Positions 16,599 to 24,740 of a DNA stretch of 64,000 nt are shown here, one piece after another. Source of the DNA: Enterobacter asburiae (GTDB lineage: Bacteria > Pseudomonadota > Gammaproteobacteria > Enterobacterales > Enterobacteriaceae). The translations under genes and the position numbers were made by a program. The stretch spans positions 3,162,001 to 3,226,000 of the forward strand of contig JAAQVN010000001.1 in the NCBI GenBank assembly GCA_011754535.1. The letters are read 5' to 3'. Position 1 is the stretch's first letter. Every line of letters starts with the position of its first letter. Below the pieces are notes generated by a model. The model made no database searches. It had not been told where the DNA came from and saw nothing but the letters and a program-made list of their open reading frames with translations.

Positions 16599-17499
16599 CC
16601 GAGCCCCCGATAGTTATCTGGTACTCGGTACAGTTCGACGCCTGCGACTTACTCAGCACAATGTCGGCCTGCGGTGATGCCAGCTCGACACGCTGCACCC
16701 CCTCAACATGCAGCGCCGCATAAATGGCTGACAGGCGGATATCACGCCCGAGGCGGTGCTGCGCACTGATATAGCTCTGAAGCCTCTGCTCCGATGCCTG
16801 CCTGATGGGCTCAGACTCGGGGCCGGGGTAAACGTAGATCGTCGCATCAATCTGGTACGGTACAATCTCCGCCGACTGGACGGTCACCCGGTCAGCCACC
16901 GGTCGCAAATCTTCGGCGTTCAGCGCCTTATCAACAATCGCCAGTAATTCAGGGCTCGCGGTGCCGTCACCCTCGCGCGATAAAACGGTAATCGTCACGC
17001 AGGCGGGCGACGGGCTTTCGACCGAGACGTCAGCGACCCGCCCGTCGGCGCTGCGGCCGTGATACTCATAAGCACCGACCGGACCCGCCACGCTCAGGCC
17101 TTCAAATGCCTGTTGCGTACGCAGACGGAGGTCGGTGTCGGACTCCATAACAGCAGGCGTCGGCGGTATGGTGGTGTCATCCGCCGGGGTGATGGTCAGT
17201 CGCGCGGTATTGTTGTTCCCGGCCACGACGTCAAGATCGTGACCGGTTGAATAGGCCAGCGTTACCGCCTGCGCGGCTTCATTCACACGCTGACGCCAGA
17301 TAACTTCACGGTAGGCGTTTTCCTGCAGTAGCTTCACAATCGGCTCTGACTCAAGTGCCAGCGTCCGGGCGATAGCCTCCTGCTGATTTTCGGGATAAAG
17401 CGAAATTAGCGTCGCAATGCGTTCGGCAAGAATGGTTTCAAAGTCCAGTTCTTCCACCACATCGGGAACGGGTAACTGATTCAGGTCAACGGTTGCCAT
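16591..17499 (-). CDS. J: Baseplate wedge protein J
   Basis: 302 aa (the P2 protein is about the same size), Baseplate_J family, related to T4 gp6. The start MATVDLNQLPVPDVVEELD and the central AAQAVTLAYSTGHDLD stretch are typical. It lies 6 bases after W. Confidence 0.92.
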   Translation of the reverse strand: MATVDLNQLPVPDVVEELDFETILAERIATLISLYPENQQEAIARTLALESEPIVKLLQENAYREVIWRQRVNEAAQAVTLAYSTGHDLDVVAGNNNTARLTITPADDTTIPPTPAVMESDTDLRLRTQQAFEGLSVAGPVGAYEYHGRSADGRVADVSVESPSPACVTITVLSREGDGTASPELLAIVDKALNAEDLRPVADRVTVQSAEIVPYQIDATIYVYPGPESEPIRQASEQRLQSYISAQHRLGRDIRLSAIYAALHVEGVQRVELASPQADIVLSKSQASNCTEYQITIGGSDE

Positions 17500-17505
17500 A
17501 GTGAT

Positions 17506-17856
17506 TTAACTCAGTGGAATGGTGATGAAAAATGGCTGGCCGCCGGTGGAGCGGGTGCCGGTGATGTCGACATACAGCCCGCCGTCGGTCTCCGACCGTT
17601 CAAAGGTAATGGTCGAGAGGTCTACGCGTGGCTCCCACTTCTGGATCGCGGAATAACACGCGGCCATAATCTGCAGGCGCAGCGCCGGAGTCTGCGGCTG
17701 GTCAATCATCTGCGACAGGAGCGAGCCGTATTCACGACGCATGACTCGCGAGCCAACCGGCGTGACCAGAATGTCGCGCACGCTTTGCCGGATATGCTCA
17801 ATCTCAGAGACACTGAGCCCGGTCTGGCTGTTCATTCCCAGATAACGCACCGTCAT
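17506..17856 (-). CDS. W: Baseplate wedge protein W
   Basis: 116 aa, gp25-like lysozyme-fold baseplate protein of P2 gpW type. The start MTVRYLGMNSQTG and the segment PVGSRVMRREYGS are conserved in the family. It overlaps V by 4 bases (ATGA). Confidence 0.92.
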   Translation of the reverse strand: MTVRYLGMNSQTGLSVSEIEHIRQSVRDILVTPVGSRVMRREYGSLLSQMIDQPQTPALRLQIMAACYSAIQKWEPRVDLSTITFERSETDGGLYVDITGTRSTGGQPFFITIPLS

Positions 17857-18494
17857 TGCGTCCCCTTAGTCCAGCTTCCGCCGCTCTGTACGTTGCCGTG
17901 CGCGTGGTTATCCACCTGCACACCGTTTGATTTCAGTGTGCCGCCGGTGTGCTCGATGTTCCCGCTCATCGTCCCGCCTTTCAGCACTTCGAGCGTGCCG
18001 GTCGTCAGCTTGTTGGTGCATACAACTTCCGGCGTATCGAGCGTGATACGGGTAGAGGCTTTCACCAGCACCACCGGTACGGTGGCCGTAATGGACTCAG
18101 ACGCGGTGACGTCGGCGGTCTTGATGCCTGACACGGTTAGCGCCCCGCTTTCGGGTTCGTATTCGATAACCGCCCCGTCAGGAAAGGACGCATGAAATGC
18201 ATCAGGAGAGGCAGACGGCGCGGGATTGTCATCAGAGAAAATGCCGGGCAGCACAAACGCGGTATCGAGCTCGCCGCCGACAGCCAGTAAAAGCACCTGC
18301 TCGCCAACAGATGGAGCCCACCATACGCGCGAGCGACCGGCGCGGCAGGTTAGCCAGTTCAGCCAGGTGGTTTCCATGCCGCCGGTCTGGACACGACAAA
18401 GCCCCTCGTCGTGGTCGATGTCTGTCACGATGCCGGTGCGGATAAGGTTGCGGATCGCGCGTGCGATTTCCTGCAGAGAATTTAGGTTAGTCAT
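17853..18494 (-). CDS. V: Baseplate spike protein V
   Basis: 213 aa, P2 gpV family (211 in P2), the trimeric membrane-piercing tip with an OB-fold and beta-helix. The C-terminal GNVQSGGSWTKG differs from P2, and the iron-binding HxH pattern near the tip is present as NHAHGN. First gene of the V-W-J-I-H-G operon. The ATG at 18494 has no clear ribosome site upstream, which is odd; the homologous start in P2 is the same residue, so the start itself is likely right. Confidence 0.9.
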   Translation of the reverse strand: MTNLNSLQEIARAIRNLIRTGIVTDIDHDEGLCRVQTGGMETTWLNWLTCRAGRSRVWWAPSVGEQVLLLAVGGELDTAFVLPGIFSDDNPAPSASPDAFHASFPDGAVIEYEPESGALTVSGIKTADVTASESITATVPVVLVKASTRITLDTPEVVCTNKLTTGTLEVLKGGTMSGNIEHTGGTLKSNGVQVDNHAHGNVQSGGSWTKGTQ

Positions 18495-18538
18495 AACGCT
18501 ATGATGAATTAATTATCTATAAATCCTACCTAACTCAC

Positions 18539-18558
18539 TTGTATTACATATCTCACAA
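18539..18558 (-). promoter_or_regulatory. Candidate Ogr/Delta activator site of late promoter PV
   Basis: TTGT-N12-ACAA, a perfect eight-base dyad around the TGT-N12-ACA consensus, between gene V and the inserted ATPase gene. The centre at 18548.5 is about 55 bases from the V start codon, so activation at the usual distance would give a leaderless or nearly leaderless V mRNA. A start about 40-44 bases away, using TATAGA or GATAAT-like -10 sequences, is the alternative. Confidence 0.5.
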
Positions 18559-18603
18559 CGATAGATTAATGATGCCCTTTCATTGAAAAAAGGAACAATA
18601 ACA

Positions 18604-19851
18604 ATGCATGCAAAGGATGTATTTACACCGGGTAAATATCCCACCCACACTTTAGTTGACGTCCATTTGGCGGCAAAAGAGCAGCAACTCAAAGATGCGC
18701 TTGAGCTAGGGACAATGCTTGTTTCGATATCTGGACCATCTAAATCAGGTAAGACTGTCTTTGTTAAAAAAGCATTGGGTAATGAAAATCTCATAGAGAT
18801 AACAGGTGCAGGAATTCACTCAGCAAATGACCTTTGGATGCGAGTATTTGATATATTAGGCACTCCCGTAACCCAAGTTCAGACAAAAACCCATACCAGT
18901 TCAGTTTCAGGGACTGGTAAGGCGTCAGGTCAAGCAAGCATATTTGTTGCTAAGGCAAATGTTGAAGGGTCTGTTACTGGCGGTTATTCACATGCATCAC
19001 AAATCGCTGAAAGTTTTTCTGTGGATCCCTTGCAATTATTAAAAAAAGAGATCGGCGGGACAGACTTTGTTGTTTTCATTGATGACTTTCATTACATCAG
19101 CAAAGAGGTTCAAGCTGAATTAGCTAGACAAATTAAAGATGCCATAGCCAACAACTGTAAGTTTATATGTGCTTCAGTCCCCTATCACTCAGATGATGTG
19201 ATAAGAGGTAATGCAGATTTAAGAGGCCGAATTTTTAATATCGACTTTGACTATTGGGATGAAAGCAACCTTACAATGATTGCAGAGATGGGCTTCAAGC
19301 TATTAAATATCGCCCCGGATACTAATGTCATCTCAAATCTCGTCAAAGAGTCAGCGGGCTCACCACAACTTATGCAGTATCTCTGTCTCAACTCTTGTTA
19401 TGAAATTAATGCGCGCTCTACATCAATAACATCGACTACATATCCTAACAACCCTGACCTTTTAGAAAAAGTTTGCAGAAGGACGCTTGCGTCTGCTGAC
19501 TATAGTTCGATAGTTGATAAAATGAGAGATGGACCCAAAACGAGAGGCTCTGACCGTAAGGCATATATTTCGACAGAAGGTTGGCAAGGTGATGTTTATG
19601 TTTTCCTATTAAAAGCAATCGCTCTCAACCCACCAACATTAACATTCCGATATGCAGACTTAGTCTCCCGCGTTCAATCCTTATGTATTGGCGAAAGTCC
19701 TTCAGGCTCCGGCATAACGAGCGCTTGTCAACATTCTACTGCCATAGCAAACACCGCTGCTGCAAATAATATAATAGAATTCGACCAAGAAAACGATGTT
19801 CTCGATATTAGAGATCCTTATCTTTTATTCTATCTCCGCTGGATGGATTAA
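18604..19851 (+). CDS. Stand-alone P-loop ATPase in the orf30 accessory slot
   Basis: 415 aa from ATG 18604, which has AAAGGAA about 9 bases upstream. Walker A is GPSKSGKT at 44-51 and Walker B is FVVFIDD at 155-161. Between them lies a glycine/serine/threonine-rich stretch (about 94-135), perhaps an insertion or flexible loop. The C-terminal third (YISTEGWQGDVYVFLL to RDPYLLFYLRWMD) looks like a winged-helix end of archaeal-ATPase or STAND-type proteins. No nuclease, protease or TIR domain is evident. It codes against the surrounding tail genes, is more AT-rich, and has its own terminator; P2 carries its unrelated orf30 in this same place. A defence or superinfection-exclusion role is inferred from the location only. 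Confidence 0.65.
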   Translation: MHAKDVFTPGKYPTHTLVDVHLAAKEQQLKDALELGTMLVSISGPSKSGKTVFVKKALGNENLIEITGAGIHSANDLWMRVFDILGTPVTQVQTKTHTSSVSGTGKASGQASIFVAKANVEGSVTGGYSHASQIAESFSVDPLQLLKKEIGGTDFVVFIDDFHYISKEVQAELARQIKDAIANNCKFICASVPYHSDDVIRGNADLRGRIFNIDFDYWDESNLTMIAEMGFKLLNIAPDTNVISNLVKESAGSPQLMQYLCLNSCYEINARSTSITSTTYPNNPDLLEKVCRRTLASADYSSIVDKMRDGPKTRGSDRKAYISTEGWQGDVYVFLLKAIALNPPTLTFRYADLVSRVQSLCIGESPSGSGITSACQHSTAIANTAAANNIIEFDQENDVLDIRDPYLLFYLRWMD

Positions 19852-19861
19852 ATTTATTCAT

Positions 19862-19884
19862 GGGCGCTTAACGCGCCCTTGTTT
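19862..19884 (+). terminator. Terminator of the inserted ATPase gene
   Basis: A GC-rich 6-bp stem (GGGCGC/GCGCCC) with loop TTAAC, followed by TTGTTTT. It lies 10 bases after the ATPase stop and just before the convergent end of gene S, insulating the late operon. Confidence 0.75.
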
Positions 19885-20340
19885 TCATGTGTTTTTATGT
19901 ATCGATTGCATAATTATTTTTTGTACCAACTCTCTGCTTGTCCCATCAAAACCTAAAAGTGGCCGCGCTACATATTTCACTTCCTGACTAAAGTGATTAG
20001 GTTTATCTGTCAAACCAAACTGATGTACATTTGCAATTCGTTGCACTTTCTGCGTAAATTCCACCACCGCGCTGTTTTCACGGCCAGTGGCTTTCATGTA
20101 CCGGCTTGTCCTGAGCTTCTGGAACATCGCCCGTTTAATCCGCCCGGTCTTAGCCCTGAGGCGTTGTCGCTTTCGCGCCTGATAGTGGGAGCCGTCCGGG
20201 GCTTTTTGCAGTTTTATGCGTTGCTGTTGCGACTTGCGCAGCTCTTTTGCTATCTCCCCGGCCAGCTTCCGGCGCGCTGCCGGTGACAGGGCAGCGATCA
20301 GACCGTTGAGTCGGTCTTCAAAGGGCTTAAATTCACTCAT
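19885..20340 (-). CDS. S: Tail completion protein S
   Basis: 151 aa from ATG 20340 (MSEFKPFEDRLNGL), which overlaps the R stop by 8 bases. P2 gpS family, needed with R for joining completed tails to heads. The protein is rich in lysine and arginine in the middle (KRQRLRAKTGRIKRAMF). It is the last gene before the ATPase insertion. A longer reading frame exists upstream but lies within R. Confidence 0.9.
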   Translation of the reverse strand: MSEFKPFEDRLNGLIAALSPAARRKLAGEIAKELRKSQQQRIKLQKAPDGSHYQARKRQRLRAKTGRIKRAMFQKLRTSRYMKATGRENSAVVEFTQKVQRIANVHQFGLTDKPNHFSQEVKYVARPLLGFDGTSRELVQKIIMQSIHKNT

Positions 20341-20800
20341 CCCATTTACTCGCCAGCTCCCCGTCAAGATAGAGCTCTTTTGGTGGAGTTACGGGTTCCG
20401 GCAGCGGAGGCTCAGGGGCATAGCTCACGTGCAGCGCGCCGTTTTCCTCTTTGATAATGGTTCGCTCGGTTAGCTGCAGGCTGATACTGATATCAACACT
20501 GTCCCCGTCGTTCAAATCCATCTGGAAACGGTAGCCCTTTTTGCGGCCGTCATCGAGCGTGCAGATATCCGGCTGGTTTTCCCTGAGCCACGCGGCCACC
20601 GGTACGAAAATCATGTCAGGGTCGCCCACAAAGTCACACACGATCACGTTCAGGGTATAAATTTTCTCATGCGACAGCGAGGACGCGAGACGCGCATCGA
20701 TATTCCCCTCATCGGCAAAGATGCGCATCATTTCGGGGTTTGTTTCAAGCTGCGGGACGGCTTTAATCAGCGCTTCGCGCAGGCTGCGTGCTTTCTTCAT
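20333..20800 (-). CDS. R: Tail completion protein R
   Basis: 155 aa from ATG 20800, exactly the length of P2 gpR. AGGA lies 8 bases upstream. The start MKKARSLREALIKAVPQL and the internal RENQPDI are typical. It acts with S at the head-tail joining step and overlaps the lysC end and the S start. Confidence 0.92.
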   Translation of the reverse strand: MKKARSLREALIKAVPQLETNPEMMRIFADEGNIDARLASSLSHEKIYTLNVIVCDFVGDPDMIFVPVAAWLRENQPDICTLDDGRKKGYRFQMDLNDGDSVDISISLQLTERTIIKEENGALHVSYAPEPPLPEPVTPPKELYLDGELASKWDE

Positions 20801-21053
20801 CGAGTTTATCCTGACAGTCTTTGACGGTTTCAACCTGCAGCGCGCAGGCGGCGAGCGCGTGCTCAAGCCTGCGAATATCGGCGCTCAGGTCGCCATTAGT
20901 GGCCGGGTCGCTTCCCGGCATCGGGCAATAGCTCACCTTCGGGCAGGCGCTGTAAACAATGACCGGCGGAGGCGCAACCGACGCGGGTGTGCAGCCGACG
21001 CACAACATCAGGCAGCTCAGCGCTGTACCAGCGGCGTAGGGTTTCATTCTCAT
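20763..21053 (-). CDS. lysC: Outer-membrane spanin LysC (nested in lysB)
   Basis: 96-aa lipoprotein whose gene starts inside lysB in another frame and ends inside R. The lipobox LCVGC follows a short hydrophobic leader, and the mature part is proline-rich at first (SVAPPPVIVY), as in other outer-membrane spanin subunits. GAGG 7 bases before ATG 21053 supports this start. With LysB it should span the periplasm and fuse the two membranes in the last step of lysis. Confidence 0.85.
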   Translation of the reverse strand: MRMKPYAAGTALSCLMLCVGCTPASVAPPPVIVYSACPKVSYCPMPGSDPATNGDLSADIRRLEHALAACALQVETVKDCQDKLDEESTQPARSAD

Positions 21054-21321
21054 TAATCAGCCTCGTAATGGTTTCTTCACGCCGCACGGCCATCGCACCG
21101 GCGGCCAGCAGTTCGCCGCGTAAACTGACCTGTGCGGTTTCATTTCGCCTGGCAATTCCCTGCGAAACGGAAAGCTGATTTTTCAGCATTCCGATCGCGG
21201 TTTTTTGTTCAGTGGCGACCCTGTTCGCCCGTTCAAACGAGCGCGTCAGGTTGCCGTTTGCATGACGCTGCCAGAGCACAACCGCAATAAGCGCGGCCAG
21301 TAAAAACAACATCACTTTCAT
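20896..21321 (-). CDS. lysB: Inner-membrane spanin LysB
   Basis: 141 aa, the same length as P2 LysB. One N-terminal transmembrane helix (VMLFLLAALIAVVLW), then a periplasmic coiled coil (about 20-100) with glutamine and glutamate-rich heptads. It pairs with the nested LysC. Its ATG overlaps the lysozyme stop (ATGA), so no lysA gene lies between, unlike in P2. Confidence 0.88.
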   Translation of the reverse strand: MKVMLFLLAALIAVVLWQRHANGNLTRSFERANRVATEQKTAIGMLKNQLSVSQGIARRNETAQVSLRGELLAAGAMAVRREETITRLINENETLRRWYSAELPDVVRRLHTRVGCASAGHCLQRLPEGELLPDAGKRPGH

Positions 21322-21827
21322 TGAATCCCCCTGAGGCAGTAAGCACGCTCGCGCGCGCGGCGGTTTTCCAGCCCTTTGTTAATTTCGCCGTTCACGTAAA
21401 CCCAGCGGGTAAGCTGGTCGCACGCCTGCGGCCACTGCTGGCGTTTGATAAACGAGACCAGCGTCGACCGGCAGGCCGCGCCGGTTCCCACATTGAATGA
21501 GAAACTGACCAGCGCGTCGTAAACCTGCGGCGGCATTTTTACCGGCGCGCATACGGCCAGACGTTTCTCGACGTTCAGCACATCCGCGACGAGATTCGCC
21601 GCCGCCTGCCGCTTGGTGATTTCCCCCTTTGGCACGACGCCTGCAGTGTGGCCGATGCCCGACGTCCACACTCCCGCGCTGCACTGGTAAGGCGTCAGGC
21701 GACAGCCTTCGAGGTCGGCAATCAGCGCCAGCCCCCCGGGCGAGGTGTTAAGCAGACGAAAGTCAGGCATCAGCGCTGCCAGCGCCAGCACGGAGGCCAC
21801 ACTGCACTTTTTAACGATTGATTTCAC
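21318..21827 (-). CDS. SAR-type phage lysozyme (GH24), replaces P2 gene K
   Basis: 169 aa from a GTG at 21827 with GGGG 6 bases upstream. An N-terminal hydrophobic stretch (SVASVLALAALMP) with small residues fits a signal-anchor-release sequence. The active site follows the E-8 residues-C-5 residues-T pattern: DLEGCRLTPYQCSAGVWTSG, in which cysteine takes the place of the T4 lysozyme aspartate, as known for other SAR endolysins. P2 itself encodes an unrelated transglycosylase (K) here, so this module has been exchanged. The start overlaps the holin gene by 17 bases. Confidence 0.88.
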   Translation of the reverse strand: MKSIVKKCSVASVLALAALMPDFRLLNTSPGGLALIADLEGCRLTPYQCSAGVWTSGIGHTAGVVPKGEITKRQAAANLVADVLNVEKRLAVCAPVKMPPQVYDALVSFSFNVGTGAACRSTLVSFIKRQQWPQACDQLTRWVYVNGEINKGLENRRARERAYCLRGIQ

Positions 21828-22020
21828 GAATAGCCCCTTTATCGAGTCCGAGGGACGTCAGATAGATATAGGTTTTGCGCTTAAACCAGTAGTTCGTCAG
21901 CGCGGTAAAAATGGCGCATCCGCCGCCCACGTAAAGCGCCATCTTTTCGGGGGACATTGCCCCGACATACGCCAGCCCCACGGCCAGCCAGTAGGCGATA
22001 AACGTGGTGATTTTTTCCAT
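21811..22020 (-). CDS. Small phage holin (position of gene Y)
   Basis: 69 aa from ATG 22020 (MEKITTFIAYW); an in-frame ATG at 22032 is possible. Two hydrophobic segments, about residues 6-24 and 30-46, followed by a charged tail, fit a class II holin or pinholin, the usual partner of SAR endolysins. It does not resemble the 93-aa Y holin of P2. It lies between X and the lysozyme, overlapping both or nearly so. Confidence 0.82.
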   Translation of the reverse strand: MEKITTFIAYWLAVGLAYVGAMSPEKMALYVGGGCAIFTALTNYWFKRKTYIYLTSLGLDKGAIREINR

Positions 22021-22022
22021 AC

Positions 22023-22226
22023 TCAGTCCCATAGATTCACCGTTTCGGTTCTGGCCGCGCTCTCGGTCTCAGGCAGCTCAATTGCCGTGCCGTGCGGGAG
22101 GATGACGCCGAGCTCAGACAGGCCGGGATTTGCCTCTAAGACGGTTTCGACCACGCCCTCAGTGCGCCCGTAGTACCGGGCGCAAATCGCGTCGAGGGTG
22201 TCGCCCTGCAGCGCATATGCTTTCAT
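22023..22226 (-). CDS. X: Tail protein X
   Basis: 67 aa from ATG 22226, exactly P2 gpX length. It has a LysM-like sequence (YALQGDTLDAICARYYGR) and is an essential tail component. The start overlaps the L stop by ATGA. The end overlaps the possible long start of the holin. Confidence 0.92.
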   Translation of the reverse strand: MKAYALQGDTLDAICARYYGRTEGVVETVLEANPGLSELGVILPHGTAIELPETESAARTETVNLWD

Positions 22227-22732
22227 CAGATTTGCCCCACAATGCAGCGCGCTTTGTCCTGGATGCGCGCGACAGACCAGCGCATATCCCGCCACATTTC
22301 ATCGATAGTGCTGTCGATGCTGTCGGCTTTTTTGTCCCCTTTGGCGGTCGCATCCACGCCGCGAAAACGCTCATAAAGCGTGGCCGTCGTCATCGAACAC
22401 ACGGCGTTGAAGTAGTGGAAAACGCGCACGCTCTCGCCGTCGAGCTTGTCCGTCGGGACATCCGCCAGCGTGGCGTAACCGGCATCGAGCTGACTTTCGC
22501 GCCAGTCGCTCAGCTCCGCGTTAGTCTCCGCGATCGCGGTCTTAATCGCCCGGCGCAGGCGCACGGGGGAAACGGTCTGCTCTAAACGCATTTCCTCGCG
22601 CACGCGCTTCGGATCAACGTCAGGAAAAAACGGGGTGTTTTTGATTACCGGCTCGCTCACGCCCGGTGGCGGTATCACCACGCCCGGCACATCCTGCGGC
22701 TCTTTTTTTGGCTCAATAATCAGCGTCGTCAT
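22226..22732 (-). CDS. L: Head completion/stabilisation protein L
   Basis: 168 aa (169 in P2), head-completion protein that caps filled capsids. A family stretch RLEQTVSPVRLRRAIKTAI is present after a proline-rich start. A gap of 99 bases without a gene separates it from M, and its stop overlaps the X start. Confidence 0.92.
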   Translation of the reverse strand: MTTLIIEPKKEPQDVPGVVIPPPGVSEPVIKNTPFFPDVDPKRVREEMRLEQTVSPVRLRRAIKTAIAETNAELSDWRESQLDAGYATLADVPTDKLDGESVRVFHYFNAVCSMTTATLYERFRGVDATAKGDKKADSIDSTIDEMWRDMRWSVARIQDKARCIVGQI

Positions 22733-22831
22733 GACAACCTCGGGTAATGGGTGGGCGGTGGACGCCGGTCGCAGTCAGGGCAATTGATACCCGCATTGAC
22801 CGGCGTGCCGCCCGGCTCGGGGAGCGCTCGG

Positions 22832-23587
22832 TTAACCTGCGGCTTTTTCCGCCTTTGGTGGACGCCCGCGCCGTGCCGCCGGTTTAGCGGCAGGTTTGCG
22901 CGTGCGCGGTTTAGTCTTTTGGGTTTTCGGTGCCGGTTCGGGTTTTGGCCTGAGCTGACGCTCTAACTGCTCAATGTCTTTTCGAACGCCGATAGTGCTT
23001 TCTAACTGGATCGCACGCTGCAGGTGCGCCAGCGCCTCGGGCAGTTGCTTTGCATCACGCAGCACGTAGCCGGTGATTTTGTGCAGCTTCGCGCGCACGA
23101 TATCGGGCATATCCGCGCGCTCGGTCAGCGCGAGGGTGTCGAGCAGGTTCGACAGTTCGACCGGCTGTTTAGCAGCAAGCAGGCGTTGCGCGGCCAGTGC
23201 CACCTCTTCGGCCAGAAGGTAAGGCGTCGGACGTCGACCGGTCGGCATGGTCAGGCCGTAGGTCATGGCATAACGGGCAATTTCCAGCGCCCCGGCGATA
23301 TCGTCAGCATCGAGACGCCAGAGCATCACCGTCATGACGATGTCATCCTGCGCGCCTTTGCCGTTTTCGAGGACGCCGGCGACCCACGGCAGATAGAACG
23401 GCAGCAGCTCGCGCTTTTTGTCTGCCTTGCGCTCATTGGATCGGATTTGTTTCAGCGTGCGGTTGTCTGCGGCCAGCTTAACGAGCATCTGCTCATAGGC
23501 AGTTGCATTGCGCAGCGGGACGGCAGCCCGCTGCGCTGTTTCAGAGGCCGAGACCCGCATCATGTGACGCGCTGCGGGACTCTTCAT
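22832..23587 (-). CDS. M: Terminase small subunit M
   Basis: 251 aa (247 in P2). The P2 M protein works with P to cut at cos and package DNA. The N-terminus MKSPAARHMMRVSASET is conserved, and the C-terminus is a basic, proline- and alanine-rich tail (KPAAKPAARRGRPPKAEK) that may bind DNA. It follows N after 3 bases. Confidence 0.92.
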   Translation of the reverse strand: MKSPAARHMMRVSASETAQRAAVPLRNATAYEQMLVKLAADNRTLKQIRSNERKADKKRELLPFYLPWVAGVLENGKGAQDDIVMTVMLWRLDADDIAGALEIARYAMTYGLTMPTGRRPTPYLLAEEVALAAQRLLAAKQPVELSNLLDTLALTERADMPDIVRAKLHKITGYVLRDAKQLPEALAHLQRAIQLESTIGVRKDIEQLERQLRPKPEPAPKTQKTKPRTRKPAAKPAARRGRPPKAEKAAG

Positions 23588-23590
23588 GGC

Positions 23591-24685
23591 TTACTCTCCG
23601 CTTTCCGGTGCTGCAGGCGCGGAAGCGCTTTCCGGTGCTGCCGGTGGGGTAAAGTCACCGAGCTTGATGTTTTCAATCAGGCAACCGGCGGCGTAAGCCT
23701 CGACCACATAGTCAATATTCATTGACTCGTAGTTTTCTACGCGGTCTTTTTTCGGTTCTTCAATGATGGCGCGACGGTGCGCGTCATCCATGAAGTAAAT
23801 CGACAGGTTGTCGAGACGCGTCACCATCAGCCCATCAGCCGGGAAGTAAGGCACGCGCACGGCTGGCAGGTTGCCGATTCGCTTCTGGCTGATGATGATG
23901 TCAGCGGCCAGCGATTCGGTGTTTGCCTGCTCCTGATTGACGATAGGGAAATACTTATCCGCCATCAGCTTACGCCCGGTGATGACGACGAGCTCCGGGT
24001 CATCCTGATAAATCTCGTCAATCAGGTTACTGGTGGCATCCATGACCAGCGCGTCGAGGTTCGCATAGTCGCCGTTTTTACCCACGCGGATCACGTCGGA
24101 AATGACTGTGCCGTCCTCGTCGGTGACTTTCGACATCACGCGCGCTGGCGCTTCTTTGCGGTACTTCTGCAGCCAGCCGACGGCCACATCCTGCAGCAGC
24201 GGATTGTTTTTGCGGTTCGAGGTTTCCGCTCGGGTAGTACCGTTGAAACCGGCCATGATGAAATCGAGGGACTGACGTTTGATGATGGCGTCACGGATAC
24301 GGGTCTGGAAGTCCTGGAATCGCGCCCACAGGTCGAGCTGTTTGTAGCGGATATGGAAGTCAAAGTTAATCTGGGCGCACTCGTATTTATTTGACTCCAG
24401 CGCGGTAAAATCAGCGGTCTTACGCTCATCATCACCGGCGGTGTCGGTGGTGCTCGCAATTGTGCCGTTAACACCGACCCCGACCTTTTCGCCTTTCAGC
24501 TCGTCGACCGGCACGATGTTGATTTTGGTCAGAAACGCGGATGACATCTGCAGGGTGGTCATCAGGGTTTGCGTGACCGATGGCTCGACGGTGAATTTCT
24601 TCGCCACGTCATCGGTGGAAACGCCGTTCAGCTCCGCGACGCGGGACAGGTAGGCATTAAATTTAAAGCGGGTATCTTTACGCAT
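23591..24685 (-). CDS. N: Major capsid protein N
   Basis: 364 aa from ATG 24685 (357 in P2) with AGGA before it. The P2-type HK97-fold capsid subunit is cleaved near its N-terminus by the O protease. Start MRKDTRFKFNAYLSRVAEL. The C-terminus has an unusual repeat rich in alanine, proline and serine (PPAAPESASAPAAPESGE), longer than in P2 and probably exposed on the capsid. Confidence 0.94.
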   Translation of the reverse strand: MRKDTRFKFNAYLSRVAELNGVSTDDVAKKFTVEPSVTQTLMTTLQMSSAFLTKINIVPVDELKGEKVGVGVNGTIASTTDTAGDDERKTADFTALESNKYECAQINFDFHIRYKQLDLWARFQDFQTRIRDAIIKRQSLDFIMAGFNGTTRAETSNRKNNPLLQDVAVGWLQKYRKEAPARVMSKVTDEDGTVISDVIRVGKNGDYANLDALVMDATSNLIDEIYQDDPELVVITGRKLMADKYFPIVNQEQANTESLAADIIISQKRIGNLPAVRVPYFPADGLMVTRLDNLSIYFMDDAHRRAIIEEPKKDRVENYESMNIDYVVEAYAAGCLIENIKLGDFTPPAAPESASAPAAPESGE

Positions 24686-24740
24686 GGTTTTTCCTGTTCG
24701 GGTAAAAGGGGTCAGGCCGGGCAGCACGCCCGGCGTGTTA

